In this document: positions 1-11,429 of the stretch, piece after piece
How positions within the stretch are numbered: the stretch's first letter is position 1
How the letters are laid out: each line of letters begins with the position of its first letter
NCBI GenBank assembly: GCA_030278955.1
Contig: JAOANR010000006.1
Span: forward strand, 57,626,915-57,690,914
Source: Hygrophila difformis
Lineage: Eukaryota; Streptophyta; Magnoliopsida; Lamiales; Acanthaceae
DNA length: 64,000 nt
Direction of reading: 5' to 3'
The notes under the pieces: model-generated
What the model was told of the DNA's origin: nothing
What the model saw: only the letters and a program-made list of their open reading frames with translations
Databases searched by the model: none
Made by a program: the position numbers and the translations under genes

Positions 1-322
1 CGGGGGCTGCTAAGGAGTACGCCGATACGTAGGACACCGTTTGGCGGAATGACCCATTTCTTCACAAAGTTGACAACGACCTAGGTAAGGTTTCGGTCTA
101 GAAGAATTGTTTGCAGAGCGATTGCCACGGCCTCGGGAGCCACGACCACGGGAAGAGGGTGGACCACGACTACCAACAAAGGCTGTGGCGGGTCCTGAGG
201 TTGGCGTTGAGTAAGTTGCGCTTCAAACGCCAAAATCTTATCGTGAAGTTCATCAATGGAGACAGGAGTGTCCCGGGCCTGAATCGTATTAGACAATTCT
301 TTGTACTGATCAACAAGATTCT
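1..322 (-). pseudogene. Ty1/copia gag fragment with CCHC zinc knuckle
   Basis: Read on the minus strand, 322 to about 110 encodes the C-terminal part of a copia-type Gag: a stretch like YKELSNTIQ, then the family-typical SIDELHDKILAFEAQL. A frameshift after the PPQP residues (around 230) moves the frame to an SRGRGSRGRG-type basic stretch and a CCHC knuckle (CQLCEEMGHSAKRC, positions 30-75). A stop codon lies at 10-12 just after the knuckle, probably Gln to stop. The fragment begins abruptly near 322 and continues off the left edge. Gag packages the element RNA. This copy is broken by a frameshift and a nonsense codon, and no LTR is visible. Assignment rests on the knuckle and the DELHDK-like motif, both common in plant copia Gag. 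Confidence 0.8.
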
Positions 323-1680
323 AGATGTGTAGTTAGAGTATTCAAGTTGTGTTTGGAGAAGGATGGCGCGGGCATGACATTCATGCGTAGTTAGAGTATT
401 CTTTGGTCTTGTTGATTCCTTTTGGTTTAGTTAGAGTATTTTTTTTCCTTTTTTTTTCTTTTTATTCGCTTGCCTTCTTAGGCTGTGTCACCAAAAAAAA
501 AATTACATAGTAGTATAATTAAGAAAACTCTACCATAAAATAGTTCAAAACTAAAATACTTATTATCGCCAAAAAAGAAGTTATTATAAAATAATTATAG
601 ATATGTATAATATAATTAAAATTATTAATATACTAAAATCATTTTCTTATAATGCAATTCTCGAACAATGGTTAAAAATAAAAATAAAAATAAAAAACGT
701 GATTCTCTATTTGAAATTTAGTTACCAACTTGTTTTTAGTCAGTAAAATAGGTATTACTATCTTCGTTCCAACATATTTGGTTCGTTTTATCGTCCTGGA
801 CATGTATTCAATACATAGTTTTCAGTGTCGGACGCAGAGTATCTCGGGCATGGATGCAACCAAATGTCTTCGCCTTCTTTTATTTTTATATTTTATAAAA
901 TAACTACTATCAGTTGATTTTTATTTTTTCGGGGCCAATAATATCTCTCTTCATGTAACTCAATACATAGATTTGATTATTGTTAATACACACAAGACAA
1001 AAAATAGTATAAGTGAAAAAAAAATAACAAAATTACACAAAAGTTTTAAAAATATATATATGTCGAACTTGCAAATGGAGTAGATTTAAATAACTAAAAT
1101 AAAATAATACAATTATACAACAGTTTTTTTTAAAAATAAATAATTACAACTACACAAAAGAGTAAAAATATATAATACAGAACTTGCAAATGAAGTAGAT
1201 TTAAAATAACTGAAATAAAATAATACAATCACACAAAAAATAAATAAAAAAAATATAGAAATAGAACTTGGAAATGGAGCAGAATTAAAATATAAGAGAG
1301 TATTCCTTTATGAGGCTTATGTTCGATTCAGATTAATTTTCTTGTGGGTTAAAATATCGAATAGGAAAAGAGGAAAAAAATAGAGTAAACATTTAATTTG
1401 TGAAAGTCTTAAAATTTCAAATCCAATTTTAAAATTTATTTAATTTTAGGAAAACAAGAAACACTTTTATAAAAATGGCAAATAGCCTTCGTTACATTTT
1501 AAAATGTTTAGAATTATACAGCATAAAAATGAATTAGGAGGAGGTTCATGTCCTGACTCAGTACAAATCTGAACATCTAAATTTTATGTGTTTTATGATG
1601 TTTAATATATATGTAATGTGGACCCAATTTAATCGGATATTAATTCCCTAAGTACAAGATTTAATTAGTCAATTACACAA
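323..1680. other. AT-rich non-coding DNA left of element T1
   Basis: No supported gene. The stretch has three copies of a 14-base direct repeat GTAGTTAGAGTATT-like motif near 328, 388 and 427, long A and T runs, and a short tandem repeat described separately. It ends at the 5' LTR of T1; the last five bases (CACAA, 1676-1680) are the candidate target site duplication of T1. Confidence 0.6.
1005..1295. repeat. Three-copy degenerate tandem repeat
   Basis: A unit containing GAACTTGCAAATGGAG followed by an A-rich segment starts at 1065, 1180 and 1264. The first two are 115 bp apart; the third is shorter and more diverged. No coding potential. Confidence 0.6.
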
Positions 1681-2341
1681 TGTTGTGGCCACCAAGGTAG
1701 TAGGCCGTTAAAGAGTAATTGGGCCAGACTAGTTGGGCCAAAAAGAACCTGTGAATATGATGGCCGCAGATATAATAGGGCCGATGATTGAGGCAAATGG
1801 AAGTCCAGTGGGAAAAGAAGAACCCGGGGGAATAAGGGCTTTCGAGACGAAGCAATCGGCCAGGAGTAACCGAGGATAGCCGAAAGAGGGAAATATAGAA
1901 TCGGCTCGTGAGATCAGCCGAGGAGCGGTGATCAAGTAGCTCCAGCTATAAATAGGGAATGCCATACTCAGAATCAAGAGAGACCAATCCACCCCAAGAT
2001 TCCTTTATACAATTTAATTCTTTGTATCTTTTACTACTTTCTTTACAGCTTTCACTTACCAGCTTTCCTAGATTTTAGCCTAGTTGTTAGTGGTTACATT
2101 TCCAAGTCCACCGTTGTTTCTCAACAACCGGTAGTTTGGTACTCATTTTTTTGGTTAATCAGCCGTTGTTTTTTAACAACTGGTAGATTTTCCTTTGTAT
2201 TCGATTTTGCCATTGTTATTATAGTGAAATTCAGTCAATTTTGGGTGTATTCTAACATTTTCGGACCCGTAATCGGTTTGATCCTTTTTCGATAGCTTCC
2301 CTTGAGGAGAAAAAGGTCATTGGCTCAACCGAAGCCAAACA
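1681..2341 (+). repeat. T1 5' LTR
   Basis: Begins TGTTGTGGCCACC and ends GCCAAACA, with TG...CA ends, and matches 27376-28038 over its full length. Contains a TATA box at 1947-1954. Followed after one base by the primer site. Confidence 0.93.
1947..1954 (+). promoter_or_regulatory. TATA box of T1 5' LTR
   Basis: CTATAAATAG lies about 267 bp into the LTR and is conserved in the 3' LTR at 27642-27649. Transcription would start near 1980 by usual plant spacing; that start is inferred. Confidence 0.7.
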
Positions 2342-2342
2342 G

Positions 2343-2360
2343 TGGCACACCCAGTGGGAC
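2343..2360 (+). other. T1 primer binding site
   Basis: TGGCACACCCAGTGGGAC sits one base after the LTR end, where reverse transcription primes. Its form resembles primer sites in other Tat-type plant elements; I cannot name the tRNA without a search. Confidence 0.7.
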
Positions 2361-2365
2361 TCACA

Positions 2366-4985
2366 ATGGCAGTTGATCCACATGCAACTCTGGCAATCAA
2401 TACGGCGGCAAGGACTGATTTGCCACCGATTCAGGAAGAGCGCACAGGAGAACCAGGCGAATTCCCTCCGGGATTCCCTGGACCATCAAATTTCAACACT
2501 CAGGAGTTTCCGCATGATGATCTACCCCGCGATTTCGCGATCACGTGCAGTTTATGGTAGAAGCGGCGGTTACAAATTCGGTTCGGCAGATAAAAGAAAA
2601 TATATTGGCGGCAATGCCAGCGATGTTTAGAGCCAAATTAGCGAGGAACATGTATCCGATGGGAGCACAGAATGCACAGGCGGCGCAGAATCCACCGCCT
2701 GTGATGCAAAATCCTCATAATTACCAACAGCGGGCCTATCGGCCGCTTGGAGGGCAGGGGCCACGGCCTTTCGTCCCACCTTAACAAAGGTACGAGCAGC
2801 AGCAACATCAACCGCCTCAGCCAGTAGTGCAACCGCCTGCACCAGTGGTACAACAACAATATCCACCGCAGCAGCAGAATCAGCCACAGCTGGTTGATAG
2901 AGAGCTCATAGCTGAAATTATTCGTACACAATCCGGGAACCTCATAGGCCAGGAGAATTGGCCGATGTACAGGAAACCTTATCCTGACTACATAGAGGAG
3001 CAATATCCATTGCCTAGAGGAGTAAAGGTTCCTAATTTCAATACGTTTTCAGAAGAAGTCGGCCTATCAACTATTGAGCATATCGGCCGATTCACGGCTC
3101 AATGCACCAGGATAGCGCAGAACGATTTCCATAATTTGATTCTGTTCAGTTTGTCGCTTACTGGCCAGCATTCGAATGGTATATTAATTTGCCTCTAGGA
3201 TCGGTTAACACGTGGGCCGAAATGGAACGGTTATTCCATGACCGATTCTACAACACTAGTCCTGAGGTGTCAGTGGTAGATCTGACATCTACCAAGTAGA
3301 AGGCGGGAGAAACAGTTACTGAGTTCATAGAAAGATTTTACGCTATCAAGGCTCAAATGAAGACGATGCTGCCAGAGCATCAATATATTCAAATCTTAAA
3401 GCAGAATCTAAAGTTTGCCATTAAGGATAGATTGATGGTTACAAGACCAAGGACTGTGGCCGAATTCACGGCCGAAGCTATAAGGATGGAGACTTATTTG
3501 GCGGAACAAGCGGCTTTCAAGCCAAGCCGGAGCCAAAGCGGAAGATCACAACCAATCCAGTCGGCTGCATCATTTGCGGAGTCACTGGACAGGTGTGAAG
3601 TCGGAGCGGAGTTCAACATGGACGATGTCCCTGCCTTAGCCGAAGTTGCAAGGGCTGAGTTGGTAATCAAAAAGCCCATGACTTGTCCAGCTCTTCGGCC
3701 AGTGAGAGGCAAAGAAAAGGAGGGAGAAGTTAGAGATGAATCTCAACGAATTTATTCTTTTGACCTTTCTCAGATGGATGAGATTTTCTACTATTGCCTG
3801 AAGAATGGATTGTTCGAGTTCAAAGGGAATCATCCACAACCAACTGAGGAACAAATGGAGGCTGGGTGGTGCAGATTTCACGGATCGGCCACTCATTCTA
3901 CAGCAGTCTGTAGGCAATTTAGAAAGATGATTCAGAAGCATGTTGATGATGGGAAATTGAAATTCCCAGACAGATTAATGGCAATAGATAAAAATCCGTT
4001 TCCTATTGCTAACATGGTGATGGTGCACCCCGATCAAAACAAGTCTATTCATGATCGTCTGGGAGACCAACCATCGTCTAGCAAAAGTTCTGTGCACGAT
4101 CGGCTAGGAATTCAGCCATCGGTTCAGAAAACGGCTGGAGTTTGGAGATGAATAGGTGCTCCACAAAAGGGAAAAGAGAAGGTCTCGGATGTCTTTGACC
4201 GATTGGGAGATTACGAAGTCAAAGAATGGATCAAGCAATCGGAAGGACCAGAGAATTCAGAATTTAAGAAGGAGAGGGGGAAGCCAACCCTGAAGATAAT
4301 TACTAATGATTGGGATTCAGAAATGAAGTTAACAACCGACAAAAGGAATGGAAAGACTGTAATACAGATTACGGTCCCTGAAGAGGCTGTATCCCCGAAG
4401 ATGAAGAAGTTTAGAAGACCACTGGCCAATACTCAGGTGGGCCAGTGGGTCCAAAATTCCCCAAATCAGAGACATTTCGGCCATGGCCGATTTGGAGCAT
4501 CAACTTTGAGGACGAAAAATGAAAATGTCCCAAAGGGGAAGGGATCATATCGAACCTTCAAACGAAGAATGCAGCGGTTGAAAGCAGCCATGACATATGA
4601 GGAAGAGTACGAGATGATGCATATGGAAGAGGACTTTCCAGACGATTGTTCTTCATCTGCAGGGAGGATTCTAAACAAAGTTTTTTCGGCTCTTCTGAAG
4701 GCAGCCGAAAATAGAAGAGAGAGAAATTGTGAGCCGAAAAGCAATCAAGATCGGCTAAAAAATAAAACTGAATTTCATCCGAAAGGAAAGGAGCTTGAGG
4801 CCGATAATGATCGTGCAAAACCGAAAGAAGAATGGAAGCCTAGACCAGTGCGAACCAGGGAATGGAAACCAAAGACGTCCATTGTCCCAAACAATGAGAC
4901 CTTTTCAATCGGACAATTCAAGTTCGACTTTGGGTGTAGCGCAAATATGGTAGGTGCAACCACAGCAAGTCATGAAGAATATTGA
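2366..4985 (+). pseudogene. gag: T1 gag (broken)
   Basis: Gag forms the particle and binds element RNA. The ATG at 2366 lies 5 bases after the primer site. The frame breaks near 2536 and again near 3165, with stops at 2782-2784 (TAA), 3297-3299 (TAG), 4149-4151 (TGA) and 4983-4985 (TGA). The recognisable core is at about 3000-3500, with PLPRGVKVPNF, then an AFEWYINLP segment and FIERFYAIKAQ, as in the retrotransposon gag domain. A Cys/His segment (CRFHGSATHSTAVC) is at about 3870-3915. The stretch 3357-4985 stays in one frame apart from two TGA codons. Downstream of the knuckle the protein is long, charged and rich in EKEW/KPK-like residues, typical of Tat Gag tails. Several stops look like CAG/CGA to TAG/TGA changes, consistent with cytosine deamination. 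Start choice is by position only. Confidence 0.8.
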
Positions 4986-5760
4986 TTCGATACTGAACCA
5001 GCTGTGGTATTCTGTCAAAAGGGAGGAGAATATTTTGGCGAAGAAGAGCCCATAGTGGACTTTTGTTTCGCCAAACTAGAAGCACTTCGGCCGGAGGCTG
5101 CAGGAGAGAAGATCATGGAAGAAGGATATGAGGCCTTCGTTCCAGAAGCTCAACCAAGCACGATCTTACCTCCGACTGCAAAGATGTCTCAGCATGTGAG
5201 GCCTTTGTATGTCAAAGGCTGGGTCAACGGAAGGCCATTGAGAAGAATGTTCGTTGATGGTGGAGCAACCGTCAACATCATGCCGTTGTCTACATTGACT
5301 AAGATCGGCCGATCGAAGGAGGACTTGTTACCGACGAGGATGAAGATATTGAGCTTTATGGGGGCACAAACTGCAGCCGAATGATGTATTCTAGTAGATG
5401 TTACAGTCGGAACAATTTTGATTCCGGCTATGTTTTTTGTGGTGGATGCTGAGGTTCCATATGCGGCCTTACTAGGCCGATGCTGGATTCACACAACTAG
5501 GTGTTTGCCATGAACCCTTCATCAGAAGATATGGTTTTGGAAGAACGATGGCATGGTTGAGGAAGTAGATGGCGATCAACCTTCATTTCCAGTCAGTTCA
5601 GCTGGGCGAATCGATGCAGTTCTGTACGAGCAGCCCATACAACCGTTCCTAGCGGTAGTAGGGGATCGATACACTGAGGTGGTTGAATGTGACTGGATGG
5701 ACTTAGGATTTGAAGTCAGATACCAGGCCGACTTACGGCCAGCCATAGAAGAAAGTAAAT
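4986..5760 (+). pseudogene. T1 protease and linker to RT (broken)
   Basis: Aspartic protease that would cleave the polyprotein. It is in frame with the preceding gag. The active-site segment FVDGGATVNIMP lies at about 5250-5285, with the catalytic Asp at 5256-5258; DGG instead of the usual D[ST]G is a form seen in Tat/Ogre-type elements. The flap and hydrophobic C-terminal part continue as FFVVDAEVPYAALLGR to about 5485. Stops interrupt at 5382-5384 and 5510-5512 (both TGA). The reading frame ends at 5758-5762 where TAA overlaps the ATG of the RT frame (TAATG), i.e. a -1 shift relative to RT. This could be decay or a junction; in the related Ogre elements an intron lies near here, but no splice sites are clear to me. 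Confidence 0.75.
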
Positions 5761-5761
5761 A

Positions 5762-7027
5762 ATGAATGAAAGAATCAAGAAGACAATCGAGTTCGTATCG
5801 GCCGAACTCGAATCTACAGATGAGGAGGCAAGATGGAGCGAACTCATGGACGCTATCCCAAAGCGGACGCCGGATTTCAAAGCACAAGATCCTCTGAAGA
5901 TGGTCAATGTTGGCACAGATGAGCATCCAAGGGAGATTCCAGTTAGTGCAAATCTAGATCAATATATGACCAGCCGATTCAGAGAAGTGTTAATTGAGTT
6001 CAAAGATTGTTTTGCATGGGATTATACAGAGATGCCTGGATTGGAAAGATCAATTGTGGAACACAGGCTACCGATCAAAGAAGGATTTAGGCCCCATAAA
6101 CAGCCGGCCAGGAGGGCAGCGTCCGAAATAGTTCCGAAAATAAAGGAAGAAATAGAAAAAATTTTAGCGGCCGGATTTGTTAGGCCAACTAAATATGTAG
6201 AGTGGTTGTCAAATATTGTACCTGTAATAAAGATAAATGGGAAAGTGAGAGTTTGTATTGATTTCAGAAATGTCAATATAGCCACTCCCAAGGATGAATA
6301 TATGATGCCTATTGTTGATCTATTAATTGATTCGGCCGCGAAACAGGGAATGTTATCTTTTATGGATGGATATTCTGGGTACATCCAAATCTTTATGGCC
6401 AAAGAAGATGTACATAAGACTGCATTCAGATGCCCCGGAGCCATTGGGATATACGAGTGGGTAGTAATGCCATTCGGTTTAAAGAATGCAGGAGCTAAAT
6501 ATCAGAGGGCCATGAACTATGTTTTTCATGACATAATAGGAGACTGTGTAGAAGTCTACATCGATGTCCGATCCAAAGACATGGAAAGCCATTTGGCCGA
6601 TCTGAGGAAAGTATTTGCAAGAATGAGGCTACATGGAGTTAAAATGAATCCAGCCAAATGTGCTTTTGGAGTACAAGCAGGGAATTTCCTAGGGTTCTTG
6701 GTGCATAACAAGGGCATAGAAGTCAATGCAAACAAAACCAAGGCCATCCAGGAAGGTAGACCTCTACACGATAAGAAGAGTCTGCAGAAATTCTTAAGCC
6801 AGATCGGTTTTCTAAGAAGATTCTTGGCAAATGCAGCCGGGAAGGGAAAACCACTAACCGATCTGCTGAGATTAAAGAAAGAGGAGGAGTTCAAATGGGG
6901 AGCCGACCAACAAAGAGCCTTTGAACAATTGAAATATACTCTAATTAACCCACCAGTATATACCTATGAAGCTATATATAGCTGCGGCCGAAGAGTCTAT
7001 AGGAGCGTTATTGGCTTAAGAGGATGA
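5762..7027 (+). pseudogene. T1 reverse transcriptase, catalytic motif damaged
   Basis: RT copies element RNA into DNA. The upstream linker carries CFAWDYTEMPGL and VEHRLPI, shared by plant Ty3/gypsy pol. RT motifs follow: KIKEEIEKILAAGFVRP, WLSNIVPVIKINGKVRVC, IDFRNVN, SFMDGYSGYIQI, AFRCPGAIGIYEW, VMPFGLKNAGAKYQR. The YxDD box reads YID-V at 6557-6568: one catalytic Asp and about two or three following residues are missing compared with the YIDD-V-KSK form of the family. The thumb/connection follows (FLSQIGFLRRFLANAAG). The frame shifts near 6970 in the connection, so the ORF ends at 7027 in non-homologous residues. This copy cannot make active RT. Confidence 0.9.
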
Positions 7028-8270
7028 GGAAGGAAAAGATCGGGCAATTTACTACCTGAGCAGAATTTTTAAAGATACAGAGCTTAGGTATTCGCCGATT
7101 AATAAGTTGTGTTTGAGTCTTTATCATGCGTGCCAAAAGCTGGAATACTATATTCAGCAAAGGCAAGTAATAGTAGCGACTTCAGTGGACATAGTCAAGA
7201 TCATGATGAACGATCCAATTAGCAGCCGAAGAATGGCTAAATGGGCCATGAAGTTAAATGCGTACGATTTGAAATATCAACCACTAAAGGCTTTGAAAGG
7301 ACAAATCGTTGCCGATTTTCTGGCCGATCATCCAATGTCTTCAGTATCCCACGATATTGAAGAACAATTTCGGCCGAAAGTAATGGACGAAATGGGGATA
7401 GTATACCTGCATCCATGGACGATGATGTTCGATGGTTCCAAAGCTGCTTCAGGTGTTGGAGCAGGGTTCACACTACATACACCGGAGGGCATGGTATATA
7501 AATACTATGTGCAATTGCCTAAGTCCTATACAAATAACCAGGCGGAGTATAAAGCATTAATCTTGGGATTACAACAGCTGATAGACGAAGGAGTCAAAGC
7601 CATTGTGATCAAGGGAGACTCTCAAGTGGTTATTCAACAATTGCTTGGGGATTTTTCTGTTAAAAGTTCCCAACTAATCAGGCTATATGAAGAAGCAATT
7701 GTTCTACTAGAAGAATTTGACAAAGTATACATTGAATATATTCCAAGGAAGGAGAATGAATTGGCTAATGAGTTAGCTCAGCATGCAGCAAGATATCAGA
7801 TGATGCCGATAGTAGGTAACATGGAAATATGTTTGGCCGAAACCGAGAAGGCCGAATGGATTAAAGAAATAGCGCGAGTTTTGGAAGATCCAGCCGAAGC
7901 TAATCCAGCCGAAAAACTGGATTATATAATAATAGGGGGATTACTCTTTAAGAGAGCCATTGATGGGGTATTACTCCGATGCGTAGGAGAAGAGGATGCT
8001 AAAAGAGTAATGGGAGAAGTACACGAAGGGATCTGCGGCGTACATCGTGCAGAAAAATCAATGAAGTGGAGCATCATTTGGCTAGGATACTATTGGCCGA
8101 ATATGGGAATGGATTGTGAAAGATACGCAAAAGAATGCCGTGAATGTCAAAAGCATGTCCAGAAGTTACCGGCTGAAGAATTGTATATAATGATTAAGTC
8201 ATGGCCATTTCGAGGATGGACTATGGATATTATTGGAAAAATTCATCCCTCTTTTTCAAAAAAGACATGA
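6970..8270 (+). pseudogene. T1 RNase H, archaeal-type second RNase H, integrase N-terminus
   Basis: After the frameshift near 6970 the true frame resumes with an AAAEESIGALLA segment, a TAA stop near 7018, then the rest of the first RNase H/connection (SPINKLCLSLYHACQKLEYY, KGQIVADFLADHP). About 7400-7800 is a second RNase H of archaeal type: MMFDGSK (Asp), NNQAEYKALILGL (Glu), IKGDSQVVIQQL (Asp) and ENELANELAQHAA. This extra domain is diagnostic of the Tat lineage. The integrase zinc-binding H2C2 segment follows (HEGICGVH ... CERYAKECRECQ, about 8010-8150), then the first catalytic Asp in GWTMDIIG. The frame is lost at an A-run near 8260, ending in SKKT. RNase H removes RNA from the hybrid; integrase inserts the DNA. 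Confidence 0.88.
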
Positions 8271-9090
8271 GTATGTTTTGGTGGCCACAGACTATTTCAC
8301 GAAGTGGGCCGAAGCACAAGCATACGTCAGCATATCCCAAGAAGAGGTTATTGAATTCATTAAGAAACAATTTATTTACAGGTTCGGAATCCCACAGACG
8401 ATTCTAACAGATAGAGGAACAGTATTTGTGGGAGAAAAGATTACGGCTTTTGCAGAAGAATACGGAATAAAGATCGTACATTCGTCACCATATTATCCAC
8501 AGGGAAATGGGCAAGCAGAGGCCACGAATAAGAAATTAATAGGGATTATAAAGAAGATGATCGAAGATCAACCAAGGAAGTGGCCTGAAAAGTTGTCCAA
8601 GGCATTATGGGCCTATCGGAATGCTAAGACTTCAGCCACTGGATTTACACCATTTCGGCTGACGTACGGGATGGATGCAGTTCTCCCAGCTGAAATAACA
8701 GTGCCGACCTTGAGGACGAGCCAAGCAAACTCGATGTCGGCCGAACAGTATGATCAGTTAATGAAGGATGAATTATTAGATATTAATTCCGATCGGGTGC
8801 AAGCGTTAGAGAATTTACAGAAGAATAAAGATGTTATAGCCGATTGGTATAATAAAAGAATTCGTGTTAAACGATTTGAAGTTGGCGATTTAGTATGGAA
8901 AGTCATATGGCCACCTAAACAAAAGGATGGCCGATTAGGGAAGTGGAGCCCCAATTGGGAGGGGCCATTTATTGTTCAGACGAAATTGCCAAATGGAGCA
9001 TACATATTGGTGGACGAAAACGGAGAGCAAATGACAAGTGCAGTTAATGCAAGATATATGAAGAAATATTATGCTTCAGTTTGGGATTAA
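8233..9090 (+). pseudogene. T1 integrase core and C-terminus
   Basis: Continues integrase in another frame after a one-base slip in the A6 run at about 8260. Core: YVLVATDYFTKWAEA, then the second catalytic Asp in ILTDRGTVFVGE, then PYYPQGNGQAEATNKKL with the catalytic Glu. With the first Asp upstream, the DDE set is complete. The C-terminal part has the GKWSPNWEGPFIV and AVNARYMKKYY segments normal for plant Ty3/gypsy integrases, and no chromodomain, as expected for Tat. It ends with TAA at 9088-9090. This is the least damaged domain of T1. Confidence 0.9.
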
Positions 9091-10168
9091 GCAAAAAAAA
9101 GAAAAGTAAAATGAATAAACGACCATTACAAAAAGGAGCTACTTCGGCCGAAAGCGGCGTCGATAGTCCGAAATCACAATATACAAGGGAAACGTCCTAA
9201 TCTAGGCAGGCTATACAAGGGAAAGGTCCTAAGAATGGGAATTGTCAGATTGTATTAAACAACCTAGCATTGTATAAAGCCGTCAAGACACATCGGCGGA
9301 ACCAAATGCGGTGGCGAGACCGCTTATTCCAGAATAGTAGCACCTATTCACCCAACCACCGAGCCTCAGTCTCTGGGAACTCTAGAACGAATAGTACAAC
9401 ATCTCAGAGGTAGAAGTCAAACTCAGGTACAGCCTCCCCAAGATCTTAGATAAGATGATGAGGGGTACAAGCGAGGCAAACAGCCAAGGCGGTGGAAGGA
9501 AAAGAAAATGGAGGAACCACTAAGAGAAGTGGGTTCCCCATTAGACAAGGTCCGACAGGATATGCAATCACAAAGTAGAAAAGAGCTCTGTTCGTATAAC
9601 CGTCGAGACCTTCATTTGGAAAAACAGTCAAAGATCCTCTTCCATACGAATATGGTGACAAGGAGATTAGCTGAACTCGTGCCGCATGAGCAAAAGGTTT
9701 TCGTACCACGTCTGGAAATATTTGCATGAAGGCATCAGTCGAACACCACGGGGGTACTGGAGATAAAGGATCGAGTGAGGGAAGAGGAAAAACCATATTG
9801 ATATAAGGAAAGAAGAAGAAGTGATGGAAAAGAACCAAAGAGGCCGGGTATTTATAGGAGAAGGATAAATACTCGGCAAAAGAAACGGTCAATATTAAAA
9901 GCTATATATGGGAAGACGTTACAATTGAGTCTCGATAAAGCTGCTACCATTCAGAAAATAGCCATAAAGAAAACCGAAAATCACGAGATTTCTGGCAAGC
10001 TACATATCTTATTACGGAAGAGAAAGATACGAATCCAAAAGTACATATATCAGCCGACATGGGTTTAAAAGAACTAGCCGACCAAAGCTAGCACAAGTAG
10101 CCAATATTAATACATACAAACTAACATTTGGTGCATATATATAAAAAAAAAAGAAGAGAAAGAGTCGG
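9091..10168. other. T1 untranslated 3' region
   Basis: Between integrase and the end of the antisense gene. Contains two near copies of ATACAAGGGAAACGTCCTAA-like sequence near 9180 and 9215, but no ORF I can support on either strand. The minus-strand open stretch at about 9446-9892 has no recognisable domain. Confidence 0.5.
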
Positions 10169-11425
10169 CTAGTGATCTTCGCTGTCATCAAACTGCACAT
10201 TCTCGTCCAGACCTTGCAAAGCACCAATCTGAGGATCAGTAGAAGGCGAGGGATCCATGGGTGGATTCGGACCCACAGCAGAAGTAGGAGGTTGGGATAC
10301 ACGTCTGGATGAAGGATGATCAGTTGCCAAGCCAACATCAGTAGGACCAGGAGGTGGCAGAGGATCGGACGATTGGAAGGGAATGCCGGATTTCCCTGAG
10401 TTAGGAAAAACAAAAATGAAAAAGCTGTGGATATGAGGAACAAGTATACACAACAATGATGCAGAGGGAAATGAGAAAGTACCCGCAGAAGCTTTCGAAG
10501 AAGAAGGGGCATCATTGGATGGAGAAGCCTCAATCTCCGATGTGTCCAGAGGGAATATATCTGGCGGAGGAACGACACAAGCAGTACGTTTTGCACCGAG
10601 ACTTTGGACAGCCGAATCAAGTTGAGCAACTAGAGACTGAGTATCAGCCCATTTCTCTTGGAAAACGCCAAGAATATGATCGTTAAAACTAGATCTCATG
10701 GCAAAGTAAGAAGCATTCCGTCAAGAATCCAGAAGTTTAGCTTTGGGAGTTTCGACCGATTCACGAAGGGACTTTATCGACCGTTTTAAGTCGGCCGATT
10801 CCCGCTTTGCTTCATCCAAAGCCGACTTCAATTCTTGTTCTTTGCGTTGAAGTCTGGCTATTTCTAAATGAGTCGAAGAAAGCTCTTCGGCGTGTTTAAG
10901 TTCACGAGAACTCATTTCAGAAAGAGTATCCATCTGAGCCCGATATTCAGCCGAATAATTATCGAATTCAGTTTGAGAAGAAGCCACAGTCTCTCGTTCG
11001 GCTAAGAGTTGATTCCGAATTACTAAGTGAGCTCTGAGTTCTTGTTCCAATGAAAGGATAGACTTAGTAATCATTTGAAGGGTAGCATCCAAGTTTAGAG
11101 AAACCATCTCCTCATGAAAATACTGATCGAAATGAGATAGAAGGACGAGGATTGGTTTCGGATGGACAAACTCTACGTCAGACTGCTTAGCTATCATATT
11201 GCATAGTTTGCCTAGACAATCCCCCAGGTGGGCCGAAGGGTCTGACGGAGGTGAAGGCGAGGGAACAGGAGAAAAGAAATCATCCAGCACTTGCCGATCA
11301 GGAAAGGGAGATGAGGGGATCTGAACGGCAGAAACATCGTCGAAAGAATTAATCGGACCACCAATAGTAGAACCAAGGGGCTCCAAAGCAGCGAGAGACA
11401 AAGATGCAGCAGGATCCTTAGCCAT
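10169..11425 (-). pseudogene. T1 antisense ORF, coiled-coil and acidic C-terminus
   Basis: Reads opposite to gag-pol in one frame with a single TGA at 10721-10723. From an ATG at 11425 it runs through a Ser/Pro-rich stretch, then a long heptad-like, Glu/Lys/Leu-rich coiled coil (about 11050-10740, with QELRAHL, SSRELKHAEEL, RLQRKEQELKSAL). After the stop it continues in frame with EKWADTQSLVAQLDSAVQSL, a Pro/Ser/Asp-rich tail and an acidic end (DDSEDH). It is most simply the C-terminal part of the same antisense protein whose plant mobile domain lies at 12964-11860. Proteins with plant mobile domain plus coiled coil occur both as host genes and as antisense extra ORFs of Tat elements. Function in the element is unknown. 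Confidence 0.7.
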
Positions 11426-11429
11426 TTGT

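Noticed and set aside
5758..5764. Programmed stop-start (TAATG) coupling between T1 protease and RT
   Set aside because: T1 has many random frameshifts and stops, so a single -1 junction is not good evidence for a programmed event.
9446..9892. 148-codon minus-strand frame downstream of T1 integrase, possible second antisense ORF
   Set aside because: No recognisable domain, hydrophobic runs from A/T-rich DNA, and no continuity with the antisense mobile-domain gene.
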